A stretch of 49,571 nucleotides of DNA, taken from positions 1 to 49,571 of the forward strand of contig JAHENA010000011.1 of the NCBI GenBank assembly GCA_024643405.1, read 5' to 3'. Made by a program: the position numbers and the translations under genes. The stretch is from Flavobacteriales bacterium. Lineage in GTDB: Bacteria > Bacteroidota > Bacteroidia > Flavobacteriales > Flavobacteriaceae. This document shows, in pieces, positions 8,642-17,506 of this stretch. How positions within the stretch are numbered: the stretch's first letter is position 1; each line of letters opens with the position of its first letter. Below the pieces are notes generated by a model. It did not search any database, was not told the DNA's origin, and saw only the letters and a program-made list of their open reading frames with translations.

Positions 8642-10966
8642 TTACCTGTTTGAAAGTTCATTAATGTGAACTTCTGGACTTAAAAGCTTTTGTGTAGTTT
8701 CTATAATGCGCGCTTCCAGCATTATTTCTTGTGAAAGCTTATAGGTTTTTGAATTACTGGCTATAATAAACTCATAATCTCCTTGATCTAATGTCCAAGA
8801 ATGTGAAGCTGTATCATAATAACCTAAGTTGTTAATATTAGTTTTAATAACTATTTTTTGAGACTCTCCAACCTTTAATTCCTTTGTTTTAGCAAAACCT
8901 TTAAGTTCCTTTTCTGGTTTTTCAATAGAACCTAAGGCACTTTTAACATAAAGCTGAACAATTTCTTTACCACTAACATTTCCGGTGTTTTCTACGTAAC
9001 AAGAAATGGTTATATCGTCACCTTCTTTAAGCAATTCTAAATTGGAATATTTAAAGGTTGTATATGACATTCCATATCCAAAAGGATAAGAAATATCTAT
9101 TTTAAAGGCGTCAAAATAACGATATCCTATATAAATTCCTTCTTCATAAATCTCCTCAGCTGGAACATTACCAAAAACTGTTTTAATTGGTTGTGCATTG
9201 GAAACTAAGACTTTTCCGGGGAAATTTTTTGTAGAGGCCACATCACTAATTTGATTTGGAAATGTAACTGCCAATTTTCCTGATGGATTATAATTTCCAG
9301 AAATAATATCTGCTAAAGCATTTCCAGCTTCTTGACCAGATTGCCAAGTTAATAAAATTGCATCAGCATATTTTTGCCAGCTTTGCGTTTCAATAACACC
9401 ACCAATATTTAAAATGATTATTAATTTTTTATTTTTTGCATGAAAGGCCTCACTAATTGCTTTAATTGTAGATAATTCATCTTTAGTAAGGTTAAAATCA
9501 CCATCAATATCTCTATCCTGAAATTCGCCTGACGTTCTACCCAATGTAAAAATAGCTACATCATTTCTATCGGCCATGGTTTTCAAAATATCTGGAGACC
9601 ATGCTTTTTCAGGAACTAAAACATCCTTTTCAAAGAACACTTTTTTAGGTGGAATTTTCGCCTTTTCTTCTTCGATAAATGTTTTATAATCTGTTATTAT
9701 TTCCTTATCAAGTACGTATTGAGCATTTGAAATTCCTTCTTCTATTGAAATCATATAGGCCTTATTAACATCTCCACTGCCAGTACCTCCAGAAATAGTT
9801 TCATAAGAGGCGTTTCCAAATAAGGCAATTTTAGTATCAGCCTTAATTGGAAGTGCCTCATTATTTTTTAACAACACAATACTTTCGGTGGCTGCTTTTC
9901 TTGCCACTACTTTATTGGCATCAAAATCTGGCGCATTTGAATATGATATATTATTAAACGCCAAAGTTTTATAGTATTGTCTTAAAATATATGTTATGTT
10001 TCTATTTAAAATTTCTTCATCTAATTTTCCTGATTTTACAGATTGCAATATGGCATCAATCTGATCTTTTTTTCCAGGCATAATCAAATCATTTCCAGCT
10101 TTCATTTGCGCTACAGGATCCATTCCACCAAACCAATCAGTCATTACAAAACCCTTAAAACCCCATTCATCTCTCAAAATTTTGGTTAACAAATCGTTGT
10201 TTTCTGAAGCATATACACCATTAATTTTATTATAAGAAGACATTACAGACCATGGCTGACTTTCCTTAATTGCAATTTGAAAACCCTTGAGATATATTTC
10301 TCTCAAAGCACGTTCACTAACAACAGTATTTAATTGGGTGCGATTAGTTTCAGAATTATTAGCCACAAAATGCTTTATAGTAGCCCCAACACCTTCGGCT
10401 TGTATGCCTTTTACAAACCCTGCTGTTAATTTTCCCGAAAGAACTGGATCTTCTGAATAATACTCAAAATTTCGTCCACCCAATGGATTACGATTAATGT
10501 TTAAAGCTGGCCCCAATAAAAAATCTACACCATAAGCTTTGGCTTCATTACCAAATGCGTGTCCAACCTCATTTAACAAATCAACGTCCCATGAAGAGGC
10601 TAAGCTTGAAGCCGTTGGAAAAGCGGTAGCATAAAACGTTTCATTTGGGAGCTCTTCTCTCTTCGGTTCTATTCGAATTCCTGCAGGACCATCAGCAAAA
10701 ACAACAGTAGGAAAATTAAATTTCTTGAGTGCATAACTAGTTCCGGCTGCTCCAGGAACTTTATCTTTTGTTGAACCTACAATGGCTTGTGGCCCATCTA
10801 TCTTTGAAGCTATACCAGGAATATCCATACCAGTTCCAACAACAAGAAAAACTTTTTCTTCAAGAGACAATTGATCTACAATTTGATTGATTTTAGCATC
10901 TGTATTTTCTTGTGCTTTTAGTTGTGCTAAAGATGCCATAAATAGAATTAAAATAAGCTTTTTCAT
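8642..10966 (-). CDS. Secreted GH3 beta-glucosidase-type glycoside hydrolase
   Basis: The 774-residue protein has a signal peptide (MKKLILILFMASLAQLKAQ). The N-terminal TIM-barrel carries KHFVANNSETNR and GGRNFEYYSEDP. GFVMTDWFGG supplies the nucleophile Asp277. The alpha/beta sandwich domain follows at about 360-600, and the C-terminal fibronectin III-like domain at about 640-740 (GKEIVQLYV, ELKGFAKTKEL). Length and domain order match BglX-like enzymes. It should cleave beta-glucosides or related oligosaccharides in the periplasm. It is downstream of the Crp/Fnr gene, with a perfect FNR-type palindrome 53 bp before its start, which suggests control by that regulator. No SusCD pair is nearby, so the substrate is open. 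Confidence 0.92.
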   Translation of the reverse strand: MKKLILILFMASLAQLKAQENTDAKINQIVDQLSLEEKVFLVVGTGMDIPGIASKIDGPQAIVGSTKDKVPGAAGTSYALKKFNFPTVVFADGPAGIRIEPKREELPNETFYATAFPTASSLASSWDVDLLNEVGHAFGNEAKAYGVDFLLGPALNINRNPLGGRNFEYYSEDPVLSGKLTAGFVKGIQAEGVGATIKHFVANNSETNRTQLNTVVSERALREIYLKGFQIAIKESQPWSVMSSYNKINGVYASENNDLLTKILRDEWGFKGFVMTDWFGGMDPVAQMKAGNDLIMPGKKDQIDAILQSVKSGKLDEEILNRNITYILRQYYKTLAFNNISYSNAPDFDANKVVARKAATESIVLLKNNEALPIKADTKIALFGNASYETISGGTGSGDVNKAYMISIEEGISNAQYVLDKEIITDYKTFIEEEKAKIPPKKVFFEKDVLVPEKAWSPDILKTMADRNDVAIFTLGRTSGEFQDRDIDGDFNLTKDELSTIKAISEAFHAKNKKLIIILNIGGVIETQSWQKYADAILLTWQSGQEAGNALADIISGNYNPSGKLAVTFPNQISDVASTKNFPGKVLVSNAQPIKTVFGNVPAEEIYEEGIYIGYRYFDAFKIDISYPFGYGMSYTTFKYSNLELLKEGDDITISCYVENTGNVSGKEIVQLYVKSALGSIEKPEKELKGFAKTKELKVGESQKIVIKTNINNLGYYDTASHSWTLDQGDYEFIIASNSKTYKLSQEIMLEARIIETTQKLLSPEVHINELSNR

Positions 10967-11018
10967 TAATAGGGATTTTAAAGTTTATTCAAAGTTCCCA
11001 ATTAATTTTAGCATTACA

Positions 11019-11034
11019 TTTGACAATTGTCAAA
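11019..11034. promoter_or_regulatory. Perfect FNR-type palindrome upstream of the GH3 gene
   Basis: TTTGACAATTGTCAAA is a perfect 16-bp palindrome. Its core TTGAC-N4-GTCAA has the half-site spacing of Crp/Fnr sites such as FNR's TTGAT-N4-ATCAA. It lies in the 75-bp gap between the Crp/Fnr gene and the GH3 gene. Neither strand has a following T-run, so a terminator role is less likely. Confidence 0.6.
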
Positions 11035-11041
11035 AAGCAAT

Positions 11042-11608
11042 TTATTTTTTTGAACGGATTCTACTTAAGGTTTCTTGGGTGATTCCAAGAAAAGAAGCGA
11101 TATGTTGTAAAGGTGCCCTAATAAGTATTTCTGGTTGCATTTTTAGAAGCGCATCATAACGTTGTTTGGCTGTTTCGAACTGAATAGAGTCCATACGCTT
11201 TTGTGACAAAACTAAAGAACCTGAAATCCATTCAATCATCAGGTTAGCGATTTCTAAATTTACCTTTCTGAGTTTATCAAGACCTTCTTTTGAAAGTTGA
11301 ATGATCTCAGAATCTTCAATGGCTTCAATGATTAAATGGCTGGGAGCATTTTCGAAATAACTGGTAATAGAAAAAAAGAAGTGTTGGTCATTGGTTAGCC
11401 ATTCTGTTACTTCTTTACCATCCTTAAAATAAAAGATTCTTATAAACCCTTTATTTACATAATATATGTGTTTACATATATCTCCATGCTTTAAAAGCAA
11501 TTCTTCCTTATTTATATTTTTAACAGAAATATAGGGCACTAATTGTGATTTTGTACTCTCACTCAGAGGACTATATTCGCTTAAAGTATTGAGGTATTTT
11601 GTAAACAT
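11042..11608 (-). CDS. Crp/Fnr-family transcriptional regulator
   Basis: The 188-residue protein has an N-terminal cyclic-nucleotide-binding-like beta-roll: ELLLKHGDICKHIYYVNKGFIRIFYFKDGKEVTEW, then IIEAIEDSEIIQLSKEGLDKL. A dimer helix follows, then a C-terminal winged helix ending APLQHIASFLGITQETLSRIRSKK, the classic Crp recognition helix. It lacks an FNR-type Cys cluster, and it is shorter than E. coli CRP, as usual for the many small Bacteroidota members. The effector is unknown. It is 25 bp downstream of trkA and 75 bp upstream of the GH3 gene; the palindrome in that second gap is a likely target. Confidence 0.9.
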   Translation of the reverse strand: MFTKYLNTLSEYSPLSESTKSQLVPYISVKNINKEELLLKHGDICKHIYYVNKGFIRIFYFKDGKEVTEWLTNDQHFFFSITSYFENAPSHLIIEAIEDSEIIQLSKEGLDKLRKVNLEIANLMIEWISGSLVLSQKRMDSIQFETAKQRYDALLKMQPEILIRAPLQHIASFLGITQETLSRIRSKK

Positions 11609-11633
11609 AACATCCTTTTATAAAAAAGATAAA

Positions 11634-12317
11634 TTATCCTTTTAAAAATCGTTTGATATCAATATTAGAACCGTAAACTACTAAAATATCATTTTTGTTC
11701 AAAACATTATTTGGTGATGCAACGCCCTCTACTTTATTAATATTACGGCTTTTTCCTATTAAACTTTTTTCTTCTCTATTTGAAATAGTGGTAAGCACCA
11801 GCAATCCATAATTCTCTCTTACTCCAATTTCTTTAATGGTCTTACCATCATATTTAGGAGGTAAATTTACTTCCACAATACTATAATCATCACCTAACTC
11901 GAATGAATCAACTACGCCTTTTAAACATAGTTTCTTCGCCCAACGTTCAGCAGATTCCTCTTCTGGATGCACTATTTCATCCACTCCAATGGCATAAAGT
12001 ACTTTTTCGTGCAATGGTTCAATGGCTCTACTTATCAAACGTTTTACCTGAAAATTCTTAAATAAAGCGGTCGCCATCACATTGGCTCCTTTGTTTTCCC
12101 CAATGGCTATTACTACCATATCTGTATCCTTCAATGGTAAGCCAGCCACAGTGAATTCATCAGTGGCATCCATACAAATGGTATGTGAGATTTTCTCTTT
12201 ATAGTTTTCGACCCGGTTCATATCTGTATCAATACCTATAACTTCATTTCCCTGCTCGGTAAGCTTTTTGGCTAATGACGCTCCAAAATTCCCTAGTCCT
12301 ACAACAATATATTTCAT
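11634..12317 (-). CDS. trkA: Potassium uptake regulatory subunit TrkA/KtrA
   Basis: The 227-residue protein is a single RCK unit. The N-terminal Rossmann fold begins YIVVGLGNFGASLAKKL with the acidic adenine-binding residue in IGIDTD, and VHPEEESAERWAKKL lies in the linker. A C-terminal TrkA_C domain follows (about 135-227, PPKYDGKTIKEIGVRENYG). One RCK unit is the KtrA size, unlike the doubled E. coli TrkA. It forms a cytoplasmic ring that gates the membrane subunit encoded 12 bp upstream, in response to nucleotides. Family call is firm; the choice between trk and ktr naming is open. Confidence 0.9.
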   Translation of the reverse strand: MKYIVVGLGNFGASLAKKLTEQGNEVIGIDTDMNRVENYKEKISHTICMDATDEFTVAGLPLKDTDMVVIAIGENKGANVMATALFKNFQVKRLISRAIEPLHEKVLYAIGVDEIVHPEEESAERWAKKLCLKGVVDSFELGDDYSIVEVNLPPKYDGKTIKEIGVRENYGLLVLTTISNREEKSLIGKSRNINKVEGVASPNNVLNKNDILVVYGSNIDIKRFLKG

Positions 12318-12329
12318 GGTTTCAAAATT

Positions 12330-14102
12330 TTAATTTATGGTAATTTCCTCTTTTGGATATCTGTAATTTTTTTCTTTAACCTTGTTTATCACTGCGATGA
12401 GTATGGAAAGCATACTTACTCTACCCACAAACATAACCCCTATAATTACAAACTTACTGATGGTACTGAGTTGGGCTGTAATTCCTAAACTTAATCCTAC
12501 GGTACTATATGCTGAAAAACATTCGAAAGCAATATCCAACAGGCTTTTTTCCTTATCGAAAATAGAAATTAACATAATAGCCATACCAATAACTAATAAG
12601 GATAATGAAATAACAGCGAAAGCTCTTCTTACAGAAATATCAGCAATTTCTCTTCTGTAAACTTCAATTTTATCTTTTCCTTTAGCTAAACTTATAAAGT
12701 TAAGAATAGCTATTGCAAATGTATTTGTTTTAATACCACCACCCGTAGAAGCGGGAGATGCCCCAACCCACATTAACAAAAATATCATCATGACCGTTGA
12801 AAAACTTAAAGCACTCATATCGATCGTATTGAAACCAGCTGTTCTAGGTGTTGTCGCCCCAAATAATGCCGTAATAAACTTACCAATGCCGTGATGATCT
12901 GCGAGAACATTATGATATTCACTTATGAAGAAACCTATAGTACCAATGATAGTTAGTGAAAGGGTTGTTACTAAAGTTATTCTACTATTTAAATTTAATA
13001 CCCAAGGTATATATGGATGTTTTTTGTTACTAAAATTCAAAACTCTTTTAAGGAAAAAATACTTTAAGTATTTTAAAATATTTACGACAATTGGAAAACC
13101 AAGACCACCTAAAACAAAAGCTAAAATTATAACCATTTGTAAAAAATAGTTGTATTTAAACCCGCTTTCAAATAAATTATTAGGTAAGGTTGAAAAACCG
13201 GCATTACAAAATGCAGAAATAGAATGAAATACTGAGAAAAACAGTTGGTCTCCAAAGGTTTTAAAAAGGGCTCTATTGATACTTAAATAGATTAACAAAG
13301 CAGCAACAAGTTCTATAGAAAAGGTAATCACTAAAATTCTTTTTAAAGTAGAAAAAACTTCTCCCAATTTATTGGAGCCTGTTACATCACTTAGGGTAAG
13401 CTGATTTTCATAGGTCGATCCACCTTTGAAAAAATAACTAAAATAGCTCGCAAAAGTAAGAATCCCTAAACCACCAATTTGTATGAGTATTAAAATAATG
13501 GCTTGACCAAAAATTGTAAAGTAACTTCCTGTGTCCACTACAATTAATCCAGTTACACAAACCGCGCTGGTTGATGTAAACAAAGCATCGATAAATGACA
13601 GCCCTTGATGCGTTGCATTGGGTAACATTAACAATAAAGAACCAATAAATATAATTACCAAAAAACTAACAATGAAGAGTTGAGCTGGGTTTAAAATGGC
13701 TCTTTTAAAATTAATATTTTGTTCAGAAAATTCTCGAATAAATGTGAGAATAATGGCAAACTTCACCCAATTATCATTATACAAAAACGTTAAATGCTGA
13801 TGGGCTTCCTCAGAAAAAAAATGGATGTAAAGGACAATAAAAGAGATTAGGATACTGGTTACATCAAATACAATTACACTTCTTTTAATTATTTTTTCTT
13901 TGAGTCTGTATCTTAAAACTGAAGAAAAAATTCCTAATACAATGATTATAAAATAAGATGCATTTAAAAAGATTTGAACATCTGATGATTGGTTATAGCC
14001 ATAATCAAATACAAATAAAAATAACCCGAGAAAACTTATTACAAATACAAATCGGTAGAATTGTTTTAAAATATTAATATGAATTGTGTTAAAATTATTC
14101 AA
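12330..14102 (-). CDS. trkH: Potassium uptake membrane subunit TrkH/KtrB
   Basis: The 590-residue protein has many hydrophobic helices. Its four pore loops carry the filter glycines: SAVCVTGLIV, SAFCNAGFST, TPRTAGFNTI and AYSTVGLSLG. This four-fold repeat is diagnostic for the Trk/Ktr/HKT superfamily. About 150 extra N-terminal residues contain additional membrane helices, so it is longer than a minimal KtrB. It partners with the RCK subunit downstream (12-bp gap). A minus-strand TATTTTTG box at 14125-14132 fits the -7 consensus. It should take up K+ across the inner membrane, possibly coupled to Na+ or H+. Confidence 0.92.
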   Translation of the reverse strand: MNNFNTIHINILKQFYRFVFVISFLGLFLFVFDYGYNQSSDVQIFLNASYFIIIVLGIFSSVLRYRLKEKIIKRSVIVFDVTSILISFIVLYIHFFSEEAHQHLTFLYNDNWVKFAIILTFIREFSEQNINFKRAILNPAQLFIVSFLVIIFIGSLLLMLPNATHQGLSFIDALFTSTSAVCVTGLIVVDTGSYFTIFGQAIILILIQIGGLGILTFASYFSYFFKGGSTYENQLTLSDVTGSNKLGEVFSTLKRILVITFSIELVAALLIYLSINRALFKTFGDQLFFSVFHSISAFCNAGFSTLPNNLFESGFKYNYFLQMVIILAFVLGGLGFPIVVNILKYLKYFFLKRVLNFSNKKHPYIPWVLNLNSRITLVTTLSLTIIGTIGFFISEYHNVLADHHGIGKFITALFGATTPRTAGFNTIDMSALSFSTVMMIFLLMWVGASPASTGGGIKTNTFAIAILNFISLAKGKDKIEVYRREIADISVRRAFAVISLSLLVIGMAIMLISIFDKEKSLLDIAFECFSAYSTVGLSLGITAQLSTISKFVIIGVMFVGRVSMLSILIAVINKVKEKNYRYPKEEITIN

Positions 14103-14171
14103 AGTTAGAGGTTAAATATCACAACAAAAATAAGTTTTAATGCTTAACTGAATTATAAATTCTTAAAATAT

Positions 14172-14217
14172 TTGAGAAGTAGAATAAAATATTTAAATTT
14201 GTTAACCATTTGGTTAA
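14172..14217 (+). promoter_or_regulatory. Promoter with overlapping TetR operator for the second efflux operon
   Basis: TTG (14172-14174), 19 bp, then TAAATTTG (14194-14201) match the Bacteroidota housekeeping promoter TTG-N17-23-TAnnTTTG. Immediately after is TTAACCA-TT-TGGTTAA (14202-14217), a palindrome with perfect 7-bp arms lying over the expected transcription start. The related half-sites AACCAATTAGTTAA follow to 14230. Confidence 0.7.
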
Positions 14218-14231
14218 ACCAATTAGTTAAT

Positions 14232-14843
14232 ATGAATAAACTAAAGGATGCTACTTCAGAAAAATTAATTCTTAATGCCGCCAAAAATATATTTATCAAA
14301 AAAGGTATGGATGGTGCCAGAATGCAGGAAATAGCCGATGAGGCTGGTATAAACAAAGCCCTTCTACATTATTACTTCAGAAACAAACAGCAATTATTTG
14401 AGGCTGTTTTTATGAATGCCTTTTCTTTATTAGCGCCTCAATTAAATAGTATTTTAAACGATGAATCATCCATTGAGGATAAAATAATACAATTTACTTC
14501 TAATTATATTTCCTTTATGAGTCAACACCCCTACTTACCAAGTTTTGTGATTCAGGAAATTAACAGAAATCCAGAATTCATAATACACTTGAAAGAAAAA
14601 CCACAATTTCCAAATACTCAAAAATTCAAACTTCAAGTAGAAAATGAAGTCAAAAATGGTGTTTTAAAACCTATTGATGCAGAACAATTATTTATTAATA
14701 TCATTTCGATGTGCATATTTCCATTTATGGGCAAACCTCTTATAAAAGTATTTTTAAATGCAGATGATGGCCATTTTATTAAACTTATGGAAAAAAGGAA
14801 AACCGAAGTTTCAAGTTTTATAATCAATTCTATTCAGGCATAA
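14232..14843 (+). CDS. TetR/AcrR-family regulator of the YbhGFSR-like efflux operon
   Basis: I use the start at 14232. The upstream in-frame start at 14172 lies in the promoter, before the -7 box and operator. The 203-residue product has a textbook TetR domain: EKLILNAAKNIFIKKGMDGA, MQEIADEAGINKALLHYYFRNKQQLFEAVF. The C-terminal ligand domain is family-typical and uninformative on effector. It is 4 bp from the TolC gene and heads an eight-gene operon. The layout recalls E. coli cecR-ybhGFSR, where the TetR-type CecR regulates the exporter. Confidence 0.9.
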   Translation: MNKLKDATSEKLILNAAKNIFIKKGMDGARMQEIADEAGINKALLHYYFRNKQQLFEAVFMNAFSLLAPQLNSILNDESSIEDKIIQFTSNYISFMSQHPYLPSFVIQEINRNPEFIIHLKEKPQFPNTQKFKLQVENEVKNGVLKPIDAEQLFINIISMCIFPFMGKPLIKVFLNADDGHFIKLMEKRKTEVSSFIINSIQA

Positions 14844-14847
14844 TAAT

Positions 14848-16098
14848 ATGAGAAAATTTTCTTTTTATTTTGTTTTATTCATGACAACAGGACTTTTCGC
14901 TCAAGAGCGACTAACATTAACTCAATGTTATCAATTAGTTGATGAAAATTATCCTTTGGTAAAACAAAAAGAACTGTTTGAAACTCAAACCAAAATTGAT
15001 TCTGAAATCATAACTAATAAATCCTTACCTCAATTAAGTATTGATGCCCAAGCAACCTATCAATCTGAAGTAACTGAAGTGCCAATTCCTAATACAGGTA
15101 TTGAATCTCTCAATAAAGATCAATATAGAGCGACTGCAACACTAAGCCAATTAATTTATAACGGCGGATTCATTGACGCCTCCTTAGAGGCAAATTCCAT
15201 TGCTTTAAAACTAAAGCAAAAGCAGGTTGAAGTTAATATATACCAACTTAAAAAGCAGGTAAACCAATTATATTTTTCAATTTTATTATTACAAGAGAAA
15301 AAAGCTTTATTAAATGCCAAAAAAGAGCAATTACAGACAAGAATTAAAGAAGTCAAATCAGGAATTGAATATGGGACCATTCTACCGACTTCAGATAAAG
15401 TTCTGGAGGCTGAATTAATAAAAATAAAGCAACAATTTACGGATATTGAATTTAATAAAATCAGCTTGTTTCAAACCTTATCTGCCTTAATTGGTCAACC
15501 GCTAGAAGCATCTTCCGTTTTAGAAAACCCTGAGTTTCATCTCAAAATGGAAAATACGATTTTCAGACCAGAAATAGAGTTATTTCAATTAAAAAGAGAT
15601 GAAATTGATGCCAATCAACAGCTCATATCCAAACAAATGGTGCCAAAATTATCCGGTTTTGCTACAGGAGGTTATGGCAACCCAGGATTAAATATGCTAG
15701 ATAATACATTCAAAGGTTTTTATACCATTGGAGTTAAGCTCAATTGGAATGTATTTGATTGGAATTCAAACAAAAAAGAACGAACATCCTTATTAATAAA
15801 TAAGGATATCATTAATAATGAAGTAGAGGTTTTTAATTTAAATACCAACATTGAATTACGTCAGCAGGAATTTGAAATGAAAAAAATTGAAAGTTTTATA
15901 TCATCTGATTATGAAATTATTGAATTGAGAAAATTGATTTTAAAATCTGCCGAATCTCAATTGAAAAATGGGATAATCACATCATCTGCTTACATTACAG
16001 AACTCACCAATTTGTTTGAAGATGAAACCAATTTGAAAACACATCATATTCAACTATTACTCGTGAAAGCTAATTATAATATAACAAAAGGTATATAA
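14848..16098 (+). CDS. TolC-family outer membrane efflux protein
   Basis: The 416-residue protein has a signal peptide (RKFSFYFVLFMTTGLFAQ). It shows the outer membrane efflux protein pattern: LTLTQCYQLVDENYPLVKQK, ATLSQLIYNGGFIDASLEA for the first repeat, and VKLNWNVFDWNSNKKERT for the second. It is the second TolC paralogue in the window, after 7174-8571, and serves a different ABC system. E. coli YbhGFSR depends on the general TolC, so a dedicated channel inside the operon is a Bacteroidota-style addition. Spacing to the adaptor gene is 3 bp. Confidence 0.9.
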   Translation: MRKFSFYFVLFMTTGLFAQERLTLTQCYQLVDENYPLVKQKELFETQTKIDSEIITNKSLPQLSIDAQATYQSEVTEVPIPNTGIESLNKDQYRATATLSQLIYNGGFIDASLEANSIALKLKQKQVEVNIYQLKKQVNQLYFSILLLQEKKALLNAKKEQLQTRIKEVKSGIEYGTILPTSDKVLEAELIKIKQQFTDIEFNKISLFQTLSALIGQPLEASSVLENPEFHLKMENTIFRPEIELFQLKRDEIDANQQLISKQMVPKLSGFATGGYGNPGLNMLDNTFKGFYTIGVKLNWNVFDWNSNKKERTSLLINKDIINNEVEVFNLNTNIELRQQEFEMKKIESFISSDYEIIELRKLILKSAESQLKNGIITSSAYITELTNLFEDETNLKTHHIQLLLVKANYNITKGI

Positions 16099-16101
16099 AT
16101 T

Positions 16102-16995
16102 ATGATTACAATAATAAAAAATATAAGTGCCTTGGGCCTCATTACTTCTGCCCTATTCTCATGTGGAAATGGAAATGATAAAGCAGATGGTTATGGGAAT
16201 TTTGAAGCTACTGAAATCACTGTGTCTGCTGAAAATAATGGTAAATTAGAAATGTTCAATATTGAAGAAGGACAGCAACTAAAAAAAGACTTTTTTATTG
16301 GTTACATAGATACCATTCCATTAAGTTTAAAACAGGATCAATTAAAGGTTTTAAAAGATGTAACTGTTTCTAAATCTAAAGGCGTACTATCTCAAATTAA
16401 TGTCTTAAATGCGCAATTAGCTACTGCTAAAATCAACCAAGCTAGAATAGCAAACCTTATTAAAGACAATGCGGCAACACAAAAACAGCTGGATGATATT
16501 AATGGAGAAATCAATGTTATTAAACAACAAATTGTTAGCATTGAAATTCAAAATGCCCCTGTTGTTAATGAGTTAAAAAACATTGATGTTCAAATAAAAC
16601 AAGTAGAAGATCAAATTAAAAAAAGTAAAATTATCAATCCCATAAATGGAACTGTCTTAATCAAATATGCAGAACCACAAGAAATTACGTCTTTTGGAAA
16701 ACCATTGTATAAAATTGCCGATTTAAACACCATGCAATTACGTGTTTATGTTAGTGAACCACAGCTTGAAAGTTTGAAAATTGGTCAGGAAGTTACTATT
16801 AAAATTGATTCTAAAACTGGTTTAAAAAGTTATAAAGGAGTAGTTGCTTGGATTGCCTCTGAAGCTGAATTTACACCAAAAATCATTCAAACCAAAGATG
16901 AGCGTGTTGCTTTAGTTTACGCCGTTAAAATCAATGTTAAAAATGATGGCGGCTTAAAAATTGGCATGCCGGCTGAAATGTGGTTAAATCTTTAA
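16102..16995 (+). CDS. YbhG-like HlyD-family adaptor, lipoprotein
   Basis: The 297-residue protein has a lipoprotein signal (LGLITSALFSCGNG), so it is anchored by lipid rather than by a helix. A lipoyl-like half is at about 36-65 (ATEITVSAENNGKLEMFNIEEGQ). A helical hairpin of about 120 residues follows. The second half is INPINGTVLIKYAEPQEIT, and a beta-barrel segment reads LRVYVSEPQLESLKIGQEV. This matches YbhG/EmrA-type periplasmic adaptors. It links the ABC-2 permeases encoded downstream to the TolC encoded just upstream. Confidence 0.88.
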   Translation: MITIIKNISALGLITSALFSCGNGNDKADGYGNFEATEITVSAENNGKLEMFNIEEGQQLKKDFFIGYIDTIPLSLKQDQLKVLKDVTVSKSKGVLSQINVLNAQLATAKINQARIANLIKDNAATQKQLDDINGEINVIKQQIVSIEIQNAPVVNELKNIDVQIKQVEDQIKKSKIINPINGTVLIKYAEPQEITSFGKPLYKIADLNTMQLRVYVSEPQLESLKIGQEVTIKIDSKTGLKSYKGVVAWIASEAEFTPKIIQTKDERVALVYAVKINVKNDGGLKIGMPAEMWLNL

Positions 16996-17041
16996 AATTG
17001 AATACAACAAATATTTTATAAATAATTTAAATAATAGCACA

Positions 17042-17500
17042 ATGGATCAACATTTTTATAACGTCAACATTGCCTGGCAAAAGGACCGTAAAGGAGTTAT
17101 GTGTTCACCAGAATTGCACAATAATTCAACTAAAGAAATGAACTGCATTGAGGTTGCAACGCCACCTGAATTTGAAAAAGGAATGCCTAACATTTGGTCT
17201 CCAGAACATTTGTTTACTGCAGCTGTAAGCAGTTGCTTAATGACCACTTTTTTAGCTATTGCTGAATATTCAAAATTTGAATTTATAAGTTTTAAATGCG
17301 AATCAAAAGGGATATTAGGAAAAGTTGATGGCAAGTTTGTAATGACAGAAGTATTATTGTTTCCAGAAGTCTTCATTGCTGATGAAAGCCAGAAAGATAA
17401 GGCACTTCGTATTCTTGAAAAATCTGAAAAAGCCTGTTTAATTTCAAATTCCATTACTTCTAAAGTTACCATGGAGCCTAAAATAACAGTTCAAAACTAA
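17042..17500 (+). CDS. OsmC/Ohr-family protein inside the efflux operon
   Basis: The 152-residue protein has the OsmC layout and the two conserved cysteines: Cys65 in AAVSSCLMTTFLAIAE and Cys132 in KSEKACLISNSI. In the family these form the thiol pair that reduces organic hydroperoxides. PPEFEKGMPNIWSPEHLFTAAVSSC is the usual lead-in to the first Cys. It has no signal peptide, so it acts in the cytoplasm. It lies 46 bp after the adaptor gene and 6 bp before the first ATPase, clearly within the operon. An antisense ORF of 138 codons over the same stretch looks like a shadow. The physiological substrate is unknown. Confidence 0.88.
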   Translation: MDQHFYNVNIAWQKDRKGVMCSPELHNNSTKEMNCIEVATPPEFEKGMPNIWSPEHLFTAAVSSCLMTTFLAIAEYSKFEFISFKCESKGILGKVDGKFVMTEVLLFPEVFIADESQKDKALRILEKSEKACLISNSITSKVTMEPKITVQN

Positions 17501-17506
17501 TACTTA

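Noticed and set aside
14125-14217. Shared control of trkH and the second efflux operon through one divergent regulator site
   Set aside because: The palindrome sits on the plus-strand start site, about 70 bp from the trkH -7 box, so I see no direct overlap with the trkH promoter.
17056-17472. 138-codon antisense ORF over the OsmC gene
   Set aside because: The plus-strand frame has clear OsmC motifs; the antisense frame has none and is explained as a shadow.
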